From NCBI GenBank assembly GCA_025617745.1, contig CM046873.1, forward strand, positions 26,425,410-26,489,409: a stretch of 64,000 nucleotides of DNA. Direction: 5' to 3'. The translations under genes were made by a program, and so were the position numbers. This document shows, piece by piece, positions 60,101 through 64,000 of the stretch. Below the pieces are notes generated by a model that ran no database searches, was not told where the DNA came from, and was given only the letters and a program-made list of their open reading frames with translations. Every line of letters begins with the position of its first letter. Position 1 is the first letter of the stretch. This DNA is from Heliocidaris erythrogramma (lineage: Eukaryota > Echinodermata > Echinoidea > Camarodonta > Echinometridae).

Positions 60101-63100
60101 TCATCACCAACACCAACCTATTCTGCCAGCCCCACCGGGCACTACAAGCCCCAACATGAACATGAAGGAGACAAAGTCCAAGAAAAGCAAATCGAAGCAT
60201 AAAAAGAAAGACAAAGACAAGGACAAAGAGCGAGACAAGAACAAAAATGGTACCATGAAGGAGGATCAGAGCAAGCTCACGGATGGCCAGGTGGCCGCAA
60301 ATGGTGAGAAAGAGAGCGGCAAAGGCAGCTATTCGGTCAATGTGATATCGGAGGATGGGGATAAGAAAGTTGTTGGTGTGGTTTGCAATGGCTTGCCTGT
60401 AGGCACTAGGACTGATGCCAGTGAATGCAATAACTCTATGGATTCTTGTGCAACCCCAAGTCAAGATACTCCTTCCAAGCAAGGACTGCCCAATGGTTAT
60501 ATGAATGATAAACTCCATAGCGGGATCAAACTTGCCAAGGATGGCATCGCTTCCAAAGACATTGAAACTCTCCTCAAGAAAACCCCCCAAACAATTGGCG
60601 ATAAAGTGGACAGTGTTGTGGAACAAATGAAAAGAGACATGTCTTCTTCAGCGGAAAATGGCATCCTTGCCGACAAGTTAGGAAAACCTTGTTTGAATCA
60701 TGTGTTGAATGGTGATATGGGATCGCACACCGAATCCCCCTTGCTCAAAGACAATTATGATAGTAATAACACTGTGAGTGATAGACTCGATAAGCTCTTT
60801 TACGGAGCAGTACCAAACCTTAGCCAACCTAACATTCCAAACGCCAGTACTCCTAACCCCAAGTCGCTTGTGGCCTTCTGCCATGAGATCCGCCCCAGTT
60901 TTCCCTGTACCGTGCCTTCAGTCACTGTCGGTGCAGTGGCCAATGCCAATAACAACAACCAGCAGAACTCATGTCAGTCAGTGCCTCTCGCCACCTCGCG
61001 GTCTGGCGACACCCAGACAAGTACAGCTGCCTCGAACAGGACTCAAAGCTCAGTCAATCAAACGAGCAATTCAGAGGCAACTGCAAGGACGACCTCTGCT
61101 TCCACACAAGTGGCGACATCTGCTCCTCCAGCATCAACTACCTCAACGCATTCTTCCTTGCCTCTGCCAGCGCAACAGCCACCGTCTCCTTTAACTGTCC
61201 AAGTCCCTAGTCCTTCCACTGCCCCTTGCTTCAAGCGACCCATCGATGACGTCCTCTCATCTCCCGACCCCAAGCAAACGGCGACATCTATCCCAGCACC
61301 CTCCCCAACAACTCCTGCTCCTACTCCTCCCTCACCATCAACACCACGCTCTAGTAAGAAGAGGAGACATTCGTCTTCGTCCTCAACGTCTAGTTCAAGT
61401 CGGAAGTCGAGTAGCACCAGCGGGAAATCAGTGCCAGCGGTTCAGAAGTATGTCTGTGAATGGAAGGGATGCAATAAGTGAGTAACTCATTTCTCCTATT
61501 TTTGTTTTCAAGTCTGTTATTTTTTAAGTGGAGATCGTGGGGATCAAATTGACCCCTCCCCTAGCCAAAACATACTCGTAGATGCCTTTTCTAAAGTTGG
61601 ATTGGTGTAAAAAGAAACTTTTTCAAAATTAATATTTTGCGATTTGATAACGACTGCCATATATGGCAAGAAATTGTTGATAATAATTTTTATTCAATCA
61701 GTTGGTAGCACGAAACTTTTGCAAATTCCCAAAAGTGTTGTGTACAAGGAAGTTGATGAAGTGATCAGCCATCTAGTCTGCCTATCAAATCAACTCCGGT
61801 ACACATCCTAGTCTTGATATTATATTTTGGTATCATAAGTTAGTAATCTCCAAACCTGTAAAATTCCTAAATTACTTGCTTTTTTAGATAGAATTTTCCA
61901 ATTAAGGACACAAAATGTTCCTATGGGTTGACTCAATCAGTTTTTCTCCTTCAAGTTGGCAACTTTTATTTATCATTTTAACTCTGCACTCTACATTGAA
62001 AAGTAATATATCTATAATGGGAGAGCATCTTAATACCTCATAGAAACTATTAAAAAAAATTAACAAATTGCTATTAGACAGGACTTGTAACACAAAAGAA
62101 AAAAGGTATAAGTTGTGGAAAGAGTTTTGCCTTTTCTTCTCATCTATATCTTGTGCTCTTTAGGATTCTAAATATTAATTCTTTGGTTGCCACATAAATG
62201 CCCTTCTGTGGGATTTGCATGTAGAGTCTCTGCCAGTTGGCGCAATGTCACAGTCCGTGTTAAAAAGCTATGCAGAAAGATTGGCTCTTTCTGCTTACAT
62301 ATCTGTTTTATTTTTTGAGGATTCTGCATAAAGAATATGGAGCAAAATTCAACGTATGGAATTTGGTGTTATGTTGACAGTTAACCCGATGACTACTGAA
62401 TTTTCAAATCCCCATAGGCTTAATACAGGGATCACGCGGTTCCCGTAGGTAATGGGTTAACCCATCTTTAACTGAAAATTTGTTTTCCCATCCACAGAAA
62501 GCTGGGGTCTGCCAAGGCACTCCACACGCATACCTGCCTGGCTCATATACTCAACATCAACTACAGGGGTATCTGTGAGTGGGAGGGATGTGATCGTATC
62601 CACAGACAGAGATGGTCCGTTGTGAGCCACATCATGGTGAGATACTGGTTCCAATCATTTGCCATTTTTTTTCTTGACTTCATTCCATTTGTTTGACTTC
62701 ATTCCGTTTTCCTCTCTGTGAAACAAGCTTTCTTTCTATCTTTCTTTCTCATGTATGTCTTATTCCCAGTATTATTTAGATCAAAGTCCTCTATTTTTTT
62801 CCTTTCGTCACTCTTTAACAAATGACGCTTCTCTTCCTTTAGAATTGTCTGTGAAAAAAATATTTGGGCAGTTTCACGGTTACTCTCGTTAAATTTTTAT
62901 TTTTTAATAATGTAACGTGAGTAACATTTGCAGGGTTGGCAGAAAGTATGTTTCTTCTTCTGAACTTTTGATACTGTCTTTAGGTACTCTAATATGTGTG
63001 CATTATTGTAACTAAAACTCATTTACCTAACGCCACTTTTGTTTTACGAAATAGAAACTCTCTAAAAATGAATACTGTGTCCCTTCTGCTCACTTTAGGA

Positions 63101-64000
63101 TCCTGCCAGATATGTTTAACCAGTTCTCTTTCCTCTTCACCTCTCTAGGACAAGCACTGCTCAGAGCAAGCCGTTCAAGCCTCGATGGAGAGGCGAGCCC
63201 AGCGTGCAGCCCAGCCCACACCTCCCCCGTCGCAAGACTCCTCACCCCAGCCTCCTCCCATCGTCTACAACGCCCATACAGCCTACCATGCAATACGTAG
63301 GAGTCTTAACATGCCTTCACTCAATGAGTTCCTGGTAAGCAAATGGGAGTTAATATAGGATAATGATAACCAGCATCCATACACAAATGCTCAATCATCA
63401 GAGAAATACATATATTCTATAAATTTTTTACAAAATCAAGAAAGTTTTGAATCTTTTTCTATAATGAGGATGCTTTTTCATTGGTGACGTTAAAGATCGG
63501 TCCCAGACGTAAATAATCATATTTGATTGATTACGCGTCTCTCAAAAACTCAATTAAACACACATTGGCATATCGCTCTTTAGGCTGATGGATGTGAAAA
63601 ACTTATCTCTCTTTCTTTCCGTAAGTGGGGGGGGGGGTAAAAATTATTCAAAATATGCTTTTTGTATTAGTTTATAAGGGCACAAGCTTTCTTTATAATG
63701 TTATTATATTCATGCAGTGGCATCTTATTGCTTTTGCACAAACATTAGGAAATTATTTTCTCTGAAAATAAAGGGTATAATTGCGGTTACATGATCAGAA
63801 CGAATGGTGAGCATAAAATCTGTCTTGCTAAACATAAACTGTAAGTAATCATGCATTATTCCCCATACGTTCAAAGTAAGTTATTATACTTTGCCATGTT
63901 TCCCACACTGTTTATAACTTCTTTCTTTATCTTGTTATGACCTTTTCCCCCCTCCATTGCAGGGAGAAAACGAAGGACCTGTCACGAAGAGTATTCGTCT
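25455..64000 (+). CDS. ARID2: ARID2 (BAF200), PBAF chromatin-remodelling subunit, 3' end beyond window
   Basis: Exons 1-18 (listed separately) join in frame to 2077 residues and the gene continues past the window. Order: ARID DNA-binding domain (about 17-107, ending YLEAYEKVHF); helical armadillo-like region (about 135-490, with [39 protein letters not shown]); RFX-type DNA-binding domain (about 531-614, ACQWLGAHYETDPEASI to KRRRVPLPW); Gln/Pro-rich middle; KKSKSKHKKKDKDKDKERD near 1520; two C2H2 fingers (C1950, C1955, H1968, H1973; C1983, C1988, H2001, H2006); and the start of the conserved tail (GENEGPVTKSIR). Human ARID2 has the same order and about 1835 residues, so this one is longer, mainly in exon 15. 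Known role: subunit of the nuclear PBAF SWI/SNF complex. The start ATG has A at -3 and G at +4. Confidence 0.95.
25682..25781 (+). CDS. ARID2: ARID2 exon 2
   Basis: Acceptor TTTTGTTCCGCAG, donor GTGAGT, phase 0 exit. Encodes MPKVSGRDLDLYLLYSKVVS and LGGVVK, the ARID helix 2-3 region. Intron 2 (25782-31158) holds nuclear-receptor-like half sites, a local duplication, a family 2 element and the 161-bp array. Confidence 0.92.
26645..26788 (+). promoter_or_regulatory. Direct-repeat AGGTCA half sites in ARID2 intron 2
   Basis: AGGTCAAAGGTCA at 26645-26657 is a perfect DR1 arrangement, the kind bound by HNF4/RXR-type nuclear receptors. Three more AGGTCA half sites (26755, 26769, 26783) are spaced 14 bases apart in a tandem AGGTCAGATGTTAA repeat. 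Function is inferred only from the motif. Confidence 0.3.
27411..27597. repeat. Two-copy local duplication in ARID2 intron 2
   Basis: Both copies share TTTATGCATACTTTTAAA, CCTGAAGCTTGTCAGAG and GTCAGACATA.CAACAAGT. The second has an extra AAGGTTGTTCTTGACA segment. Confidence 0.8.
29043..29212. mobile_element. Inverted-repeat element family 2, copy 1
   Basis: Ends GGTGTTGCAAGAAAGTTGC and (reverse complement) GGTGTTGCAAGAAAGTTGC, 170 bp, with an internal AACCATTCTGAATGGTT palindrome. A copy in the opposite orientation lies at 37016-37186. Non-coding. Confidence 0.9.
29672..30467. mobile_element. Element with 161-bp internal tandem repeats
   Basis: Starts ATACCCCGCC and ends GGGGCGGGGGTAT, an imperfect inverted terminal pair. 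A small hairpin (CAAACGAAGTTTG) and GGTCGGTCGGTC follow the start. The inside consists of more than four copies of a unit whose word GGATCGAACTACTT starts at about 29757, 29918, 30079, 30246 and 30403 (spacing 161, 161, 167, 157). Frames open across units reflect the repeat and not a protein family I recognise. Confidence 0.8.
31159..31256 (+). CDS. ARID2: ARID2 exon 3
   Basis: Acceptor TCTTCCATACAG, donor GTGAGA, phase 2 exit. Encodes VTNEHKWDIVSEVLGFPLGC and SQIGYVIRQHYIR, ARID helices 4-5. Intron 3 (31257-44511) is 13 kb and holds several mobile elements plus most of the TACATGTA words. Confidence 0.92.
31704..32739. mobile_element. TA-flanked foldback element with about 200-bp inverted arms
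   Basis: The left end TA-CAGTGCGTCCCAGAAAA and the right end (reverse complement CAATGCGTCCCAGAAAAAAC) begin long arms. These share AAAGGGTTATTGTGACCACA, AAAGTATTATGCTTTTAAATG and CAGATTTGGGTAAAACC in inverted order. TA at both ends fits a Tc1/mariner-type site. The interior (about 31925-32500) has no transposase and includes GTGCCCCTCCT words. Confidence 0.8.
34988..35285 (-). mobile_element. tRNA-derived SINE
   Basis: On the minus strand the head reads GTTGTGGTCTAGAGGATACG (A-box-like) and GGGTTCAAATTCC (B-box-like). The body includes CACACCTGACCCAGGTGTAG and the tail is ATTATTATT. The body matches the SINEs at 40775, 52925 and 12241. Confidence 0.75.
35288..35465. mobile_element. Tc1/mariner-type MITE
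   Basis: Starts TACAGTCAAACCTG and ends AGACAGGTTTCACTGTA. The inverted ends continue as ACCACCTGTATA / TATAGACAGG, and TA flanks both sides. Length 178 bp, non-coding, directly beside the SINE head. Confidence 0.8.
37016..37186. mobile_element. Inverted-repeat element family 2, copy 2
   Basis: Nearly the reverse complement of 29043-29212, including GATCGGTACTGACCAATCAA and AACCATTCAGAATGGTT. Confidence 0.9.
37419..37530. repeat. Truncated copy of the TTAA element seen at 44762
   Basis: Starts TTAAAGGGGTATTATT. It includes GTTTGAGATAAATCGGACAAG and GGAATAAGAAAG, matching the left part of 44762-45336. No right end is seen. Confidence 0.5.
40425..40560. repeat. Truncated copy of the right half of the TTAA element
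   Basis: GTTCAAACTTTCACTGGTCTG and neighbouring text match the right part of the element at 44762-45336 (GTTCAAACTTTCACCAATCTG). Another such fragment lies at about 47510-47650, ending GGTTGGATTTCACTTTGAAAG. Confidence 0.5.
40775..41010 (-). mobile_element. SINE, 5'-truncated
   Basis: The plus strand begins with an ATAATAATA-type tail, then ATATAGCGCTCATATCCAAC, GCGCTCCAATCTTACCCCGG and CACCTGGGTGGAGAGTGGC. This is the reverse complement of the SINE body at 52925-53175. No tRNA-like head is seen. Confidence 0.75.
41011..41110. repeat. Dispersed repeat family 3, copy 1
   Basis: TTAAAGATAAAGTGGTCATG and AAACTGTCTCAAAGGAATTG match 42980-43085, and in reverse orientation match about 49525-49760. 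Confidence 0.65.
42751..42987. mobile_element. CpG-rich TTAA-flanked element
   Basis: Starts TTAAAGGGATACGCC and ends GAGTATCCCTTTAA, 237 bp. The interior is rich in CG dinucleotides (GCGTCCGTCGG, CGACGCCGGCCG, CCCGCGGGG), unlike the CpG-poor intron around it. Non-coding, T2/Kolobok-like by its ends. Confidence 0.7.
42988..43090. repeat. Dispersed repeat family 3, copy 2
   Basis: ATAAAGTTGAGTTCTGGTCATG, AAACTGTCTCAAAGCAATTG and GGGAAAGGTTGA follow directly on the TTAA element. This copy carries the uninterrupted GAGTTCTGGTCATG site that is split by an element at 49586. Confidence 0.65.
44512..44621 (+). CDS. ARID2: ARID2 exon 4
   Basis: Acceptor TTTGTCTCTTATCAG, donor GTGAAT after TATCAG, phase 1 exit. 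Encodes YLEAYEKVHFKGEDDDE, the end of the ARID domain (as in human EKYEKVHHFGEDDDE), then RGKRPHTPISFAYRREIS. The frame stays open past the donor, but only this donor gives the right phase for exon 5. Confidence 0.88.
44762..45336. mobile_element. TTAA-flanked inverted-repeat element (T2/Kolobok-like)
   Basis: Starts TTAAAGGGAAATCCAACC and ends GGTCGGATTTCCCTTTAA. Inner pairing: GAGAAATCGGACAAGGAAT near 44850 with ATTCTTTGTCCGATTTCG near 45237. Length 575 bp, no coding region. Partial relatives lie at 13360, 37419, 40425 and 47510. The rest of intron 4 (45337-47726) has no gene-like segment. Confidence 0.8.
47727..47945 (+). CDS. ARID2: ARID2 exon 5
   Basis: Acceptor TCTTCCCTTTCAG, donor GTAAGA, phase 1 both ends. 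Encodes [20 protein letters not shown] and INICTLLSNEGKHV, closely matching human [20 protein letters not shown]. Confidence 0.93.
48581..48729. mobile_element. Small inverted-repeat element, family 1 subtype A, copy 3
   Basis: Starts GGGCCCCTGTTTCATAAAAC and ends AAGTTTAATGAAACAGAGCCC. Lies in ARID2 intron 5, about 67 bases before exon 6. Confidence 0.9.
48797..48934 (+). CDS. ARID2: ARID2 exon 6
   Basis: Acceptor TTTATTGCTCTCAG, donor GTAAGG, phase 1 both ends. Encodes EEDWVDKTKRKFVQFWYDTI and SDKEVREVI, matching human EEWKEKTDRDFVKFWKDIV. Intron 6 (48935-50031) holds a family 3 repeat and a family 1 element. Confidence 0.92.
49525..49760 (-). repeat. Dispersed repeat family 3, copy 3, split by an insertion
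   Basis: Reverse orientation of 42988-43090. GATCAACCTTTCCC, TTTGAGACAGTTTC and CACATGACC come before the inserted element. GAACTCAACTTTATCTTTAA comes after it. Confidence 0.75.
49586..49723. mobile_element. Small inverted-repeat element, family 1 subtype B, copy 2
   Basis: Starts GGGGAGCGTTTCATCAAGCG and ends CTTGATGAAACGCTCCCC. Over 90 percent of bases appear the same as the copy at 9368 by eye. It is inserted inside a family 3 repeat, giving a clear filled site. Confidence 0.92.
50032..50114 (+). CDS. ARID2: ARID2 exon 7
   Basis: Acceptor TATCTTTTTGTAG, donor GTAAAC, phase 0 exit. Encodes KDVELFAVRKLGLSDVEGQR and ILQ, matching human RKLGINDIEGQRVLQ. Intron 7 (50115-50509) shows nothing notable. 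Confidence 0.92.
50510..50668 (+). CDS. ARID2: ARID2 exon 8
   Basis: Acceptor TTATGCCTACAG, donor GTAAGT, phase 0 both ends. Encodes [20 protein letters not shown] and LQQLGMDTLTNICNH, an armadillo-like repeat segment. Confidence 0.93.
50935..51190. repeat. TCTCTC-rich microsatellite in ARID2 intron 8
   Basis: CT dinucleotide tracts are broken at fairly regular 12-18 base intervals by TTC, giving a higher-order TTCTCTCTCTCTC pattern, then CTGTCTGTCTGT. The long open frames on both strands here are artefacts of the repeat. Confidence 0.95.
51687..51786 (+). CDS. ARID2: ARID2 exon 9
   Basis: Acceptor TCCCTTTCAACAG, donor GTGAGT, phase 1 exit. Encodes IVLDSIDYVSTQLMLHTIHK and GLLSQSDKFVALR, matching human LDPVDFKTTHLMFHTV and the DRFLKMR region. 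Confidence 0.92.
51880..52380 (+). pseudogene. Three decayed tandem copies of the exon 10 acceptor and exon head
   Basis: Three segments of about 150-190 bases each end a pyrimidine stretch in AG (CTCCTTTTTAG at 51973, CAAACCCTTCTAG at 52141, CCTTTCTTCTAG at 52309). Each is followed by text like the real exon 10 head. In the exon 10 frame they read STELNG-stop, SVELIQNLMIVDNIVDCRN-stop and SMKLVEKSLTMADNNLI-stop, against SMELIEKLMTVDNNLDLFQ in the true exon. Two of the copies share AGGAATTAGC and ATTAATG after the exon-like part. No donor is evident. Confidence 0.75.
52712..52921 (+). CDS. ARID2: ARID2 exon 10
   Basis: Acceptor CAATCTTTTCGTCTAG, donor GTTAGT, phase 1 both ends. Encodes MELIEKLMTVDNNLDLFQRC and TIHDIQLLLGALEVMLVMSE, matching human [21 protein letters not shown]. 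A SINE starts within a few bases of the donor. Confidence 0.93.
52925..53175 (+). mobile_element. tRNA-derived SINE, 5'-truncated
   Basis: GGTTCGCAGTTCGAGTCCCG (B-box-like) is followed by GGCACTAATGTCCTTTGGCG, CTCTCCACCCAGGTGTAG, GGAGCGCCTTGAGCACC and an ATTATTATTATT tail. The A-box side of the head is missing. The first base of homology lies at or just after the splice donor of ARID2 exon 10. Confidence 0.8.
53524..53672. mobile_element. Small inverted-repeat element, family 1 subtype A, copy 4
   Basis: GGCCCGGTTTCATAAAACTT at the start, AAGTTTCATGACACGGGGC at the end, and the shared core GCTCTCAGCTAATCAGATTC. In ARID2 intron 10. Confidence 0.85.
53941..54132 (+). CDS. ARID2: ARID2 exon 11
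   Basis: Acceptor CCAACCCAATACAG, donor GTGAGT, phase 1 both ends. Encodes [19 protein letters not shown] and VGIKIVDHV (human DMLVCLVSMDIQMFGPDAL), then a Pro-rich linker. Confidence 0.92.
54279..54417. mobile_element. Small inverted-repeat element, family 1 subtype B, copy 3
   Basis: Starts GGGGAGCGTTTCATGAAAGG and ends CCTTTCATGAAACGCCCCCC. The core CTGATTGGCTGAGAGCAAAT is in the opposite orientation to copies at 9368 and 49586. Lies in ARID2 intron 11; the rest of that intron shows nothing notable. Confidence 0.9.
55033..55138 (+). CDS. ARID2: ARID2 exon 12
   Basis: Acceptor CGTTCTTCATAG, donor GTAAGT, phase 2 exit. Encodes a Ser/Pro-rich linker and the start of the RFX domain (MEKTLACQW-type; here DMETLACQ, then split Trp). 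Confidence 0.9.
55255..55500. repeat. TTCATTCATT microsatellite
   Basis: ATTC-type tetranucleotide repeats cover about 245 bases of intron 12 and resume at about 55993-56052, after the retrotransposon fragment. Confidence 0.9.
55553..55992 (+). mobile_element. 3' end of a non-LTR retrotransposon (CR1/L2/Jockey-like)
   Basis: An intact frame from 55553 to the TAA at 55781-55783 encodes the C-terminal end of a reverse-transcriptase polyprotein: ISECLTVYTPSRNLRSSN, GDRTFTVTASRLWNNLPL and IKTFKKAVKSYLF. A 3' UTR follows, ending in tandem TTGTA repeats (ATTGTATTGTATTGT), a typical tail. It is 5'-truncated and embedded in the ATTC microsatellite. Confidence 0.85.
56092..56226 (+). CDS. ARID2: ARID2 exon 13
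   Basis: Acceptor TCACTGTCACTCAG, donor GTAAGT, phase 2 both ends. Encodes LGAHYETDPEASITNIDLYA and EYLSACGKIMGRNILNSNDF, the core of the RFX DNA-binding domain (human LNAHFEVNPDCSVSRAEMY). Intron 13 (56227-56926) shows no feature. Confidence 0.93.
56927..57063 (+). CDS. ARID2: ARID2 exon 14
   Basis: Acceptor TTTTTTTACAG, donor GTGAGT, phase 1 exit. Encodes KIVFPAVEGKKADSEAGPQF and IAGIKRRRVPLPWKW, the end of the RFX domain. Intron 14 (57064-57486) shows no feature. Confidence 0.92.
57487..61477 (+). CDS. ARID2: ARID2 exon 15, large Gln/Pro-rich exon
   Basis: Acceptor TTATTTTTGCAG, donor GTGAGT, phase 1 in and phase 2 out, 3991 bases without a stop. Encodes residues 627-1956: Gln/Pro/Val-rich low-complexity sequence, a Ser/Lys-rich block near 950-990, an acidic block (VDEDDEEGEDRTDLAEG) near 1026, the short motif DSPLIKRLLQQG near 1412 (human SSLIKQLLLPKRG), a Lys-rich block near 1520 that may be a nuclear signal, and a KKRRHSSSSSTSSSS tract near 1917. 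It ends with the first finger cysteines (YVCEWKGCN). Human ARID2 also has one giant exon here. The antisense frames over it are shadows. Confidence 0.95.
62395..62462. repeat. Short dispersed repeat shared with 13568-13620
   Basis: CCCCATAGGCTTAATACAGG and CACGCGGTTCCCGTAGGTAA match CCCCATAGGCTAAATACATG and CACACGGTTCCCGTACAGG near 13568. Both copies end in AATGGGTTAA. This one sits in ARID2 intron 15, just before exon 16. Confidence 0.6.
62498..62636 (+). CDS. ARID2: ARID2 exon 16
   Basis: Acceptor TTTTCCCATCCACAG, donor GTGAGA, phase 0 exit. Encodes residues 1957-2003, completing finger 1 (HTHTCLAH) and most of finger 2 (CEWEGCDRIHRQRWSVVSH). Intron 16 (62637-63148) shows no feature. Confidence 0.93.
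63149..63334 (+). CDS. ARID2: ARID2 exon 17
   Basis: Acceptor CTTCACCTCTCTAG, donor GTAAGC, phase 0 both ends. Encodes DKHCSEQAVQASMERRAQRA (last finger His, then basic linker) and HTAYHAIRRSLNMPSLNEFL. Intron 17 (63335-63962) has a G run near 63628-63637 and nothing else. Confidence 0.92.
63963..64000 (+). CDS. ARID2: ARID2 exon 18, cut by window end
   Basis: Acceptor CCCCCCTCCATTGCAG, phase 0. Encodes GENEGPVTKSIR, matching human DEKEGPITKHIR. About 70-80 more residues and the stop are expected downstream by comparison with human ARID2. Confidence 0.9.

Noticed and set aside
57552-60626. Minus-strand open frames up to 250 codons over the big ARID2 exon
   Set aside because: They are antisense shadows of a strongly coding exon, with His/Leu-rich nonsense composition.

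Overview
The window looks like a marine invertebrate deuterostome genome, most likely a sea urchin. The grounds are: compact exons with consensus GT/AG borders separated by long AT-rich introns; an ARID2 orthologue with a vertebrate-like domain order; tRNA-derived SINEs; many small TTAA- or TA-flanked inverted-repeat elements; and the dense TACATGTA-type palindromic words I associate with echinoid DNA. The species cannot be fixed from this sequence alone. Two protein-coding genes can be reconstructed, both on the + strand.

Region 1-11300 is intergenic and repeat-rich. It holds a decayed non-LTR reverse transcriptase (about 2148-2440), a degenerate tandem array (3436-3870), one possible minus-strand exon (4854-5116), and a 1.7 kb TTAA-bounded element (5543-7234) carrying a frameshifted THAP-domain pseudogene on the minus strand. 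It also holds twin palindromes and the first copies of a small inverted-repeat element family that recurs seven times in the window.

Region 11346-20948 is a four-exon SLC16-like transporter gene. The exons join in frame to 521 residues, every intron is phase 1, and the long cytosolic loop carries an internally duplicated segment with two acidic dileucine motifs. Its introns carry a SINE fragment, a foldback element built of GCACCC/GGGTGC modules, a TTAA element and an inverted-repeat element with a 46-bp minisatellite. The 3' UTR runs into a 500-base assembly gap (21010-21509).

Region 21510-24900 is intergenic with no gene seen. A CpG-rich stretch from about 24880 holds a YY1-type motif and the probable promoter and 5' leader of ARID2.

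Region 25455-64000 is ARID2 (BAF200), the PBAF chromatin-remodelling subunit. Seventeen complete exons and the start of an eighteenth join in frame to 2077 residues: an ARID domain, an armadillo-like middle, an RFX-type DNA-binding domain, a 4-kb Gln/Pro-rich exon with basic and acidic blocks, two C2H2 fingers and the start of the conserved C-terminal tail. The gene runs off the window. Its introns hold most of the repeats. The most unusual signal is in intron 9, where three decayed copies of the exon 10 splice acceptor and exon head lie in tandem before the real exon 10.
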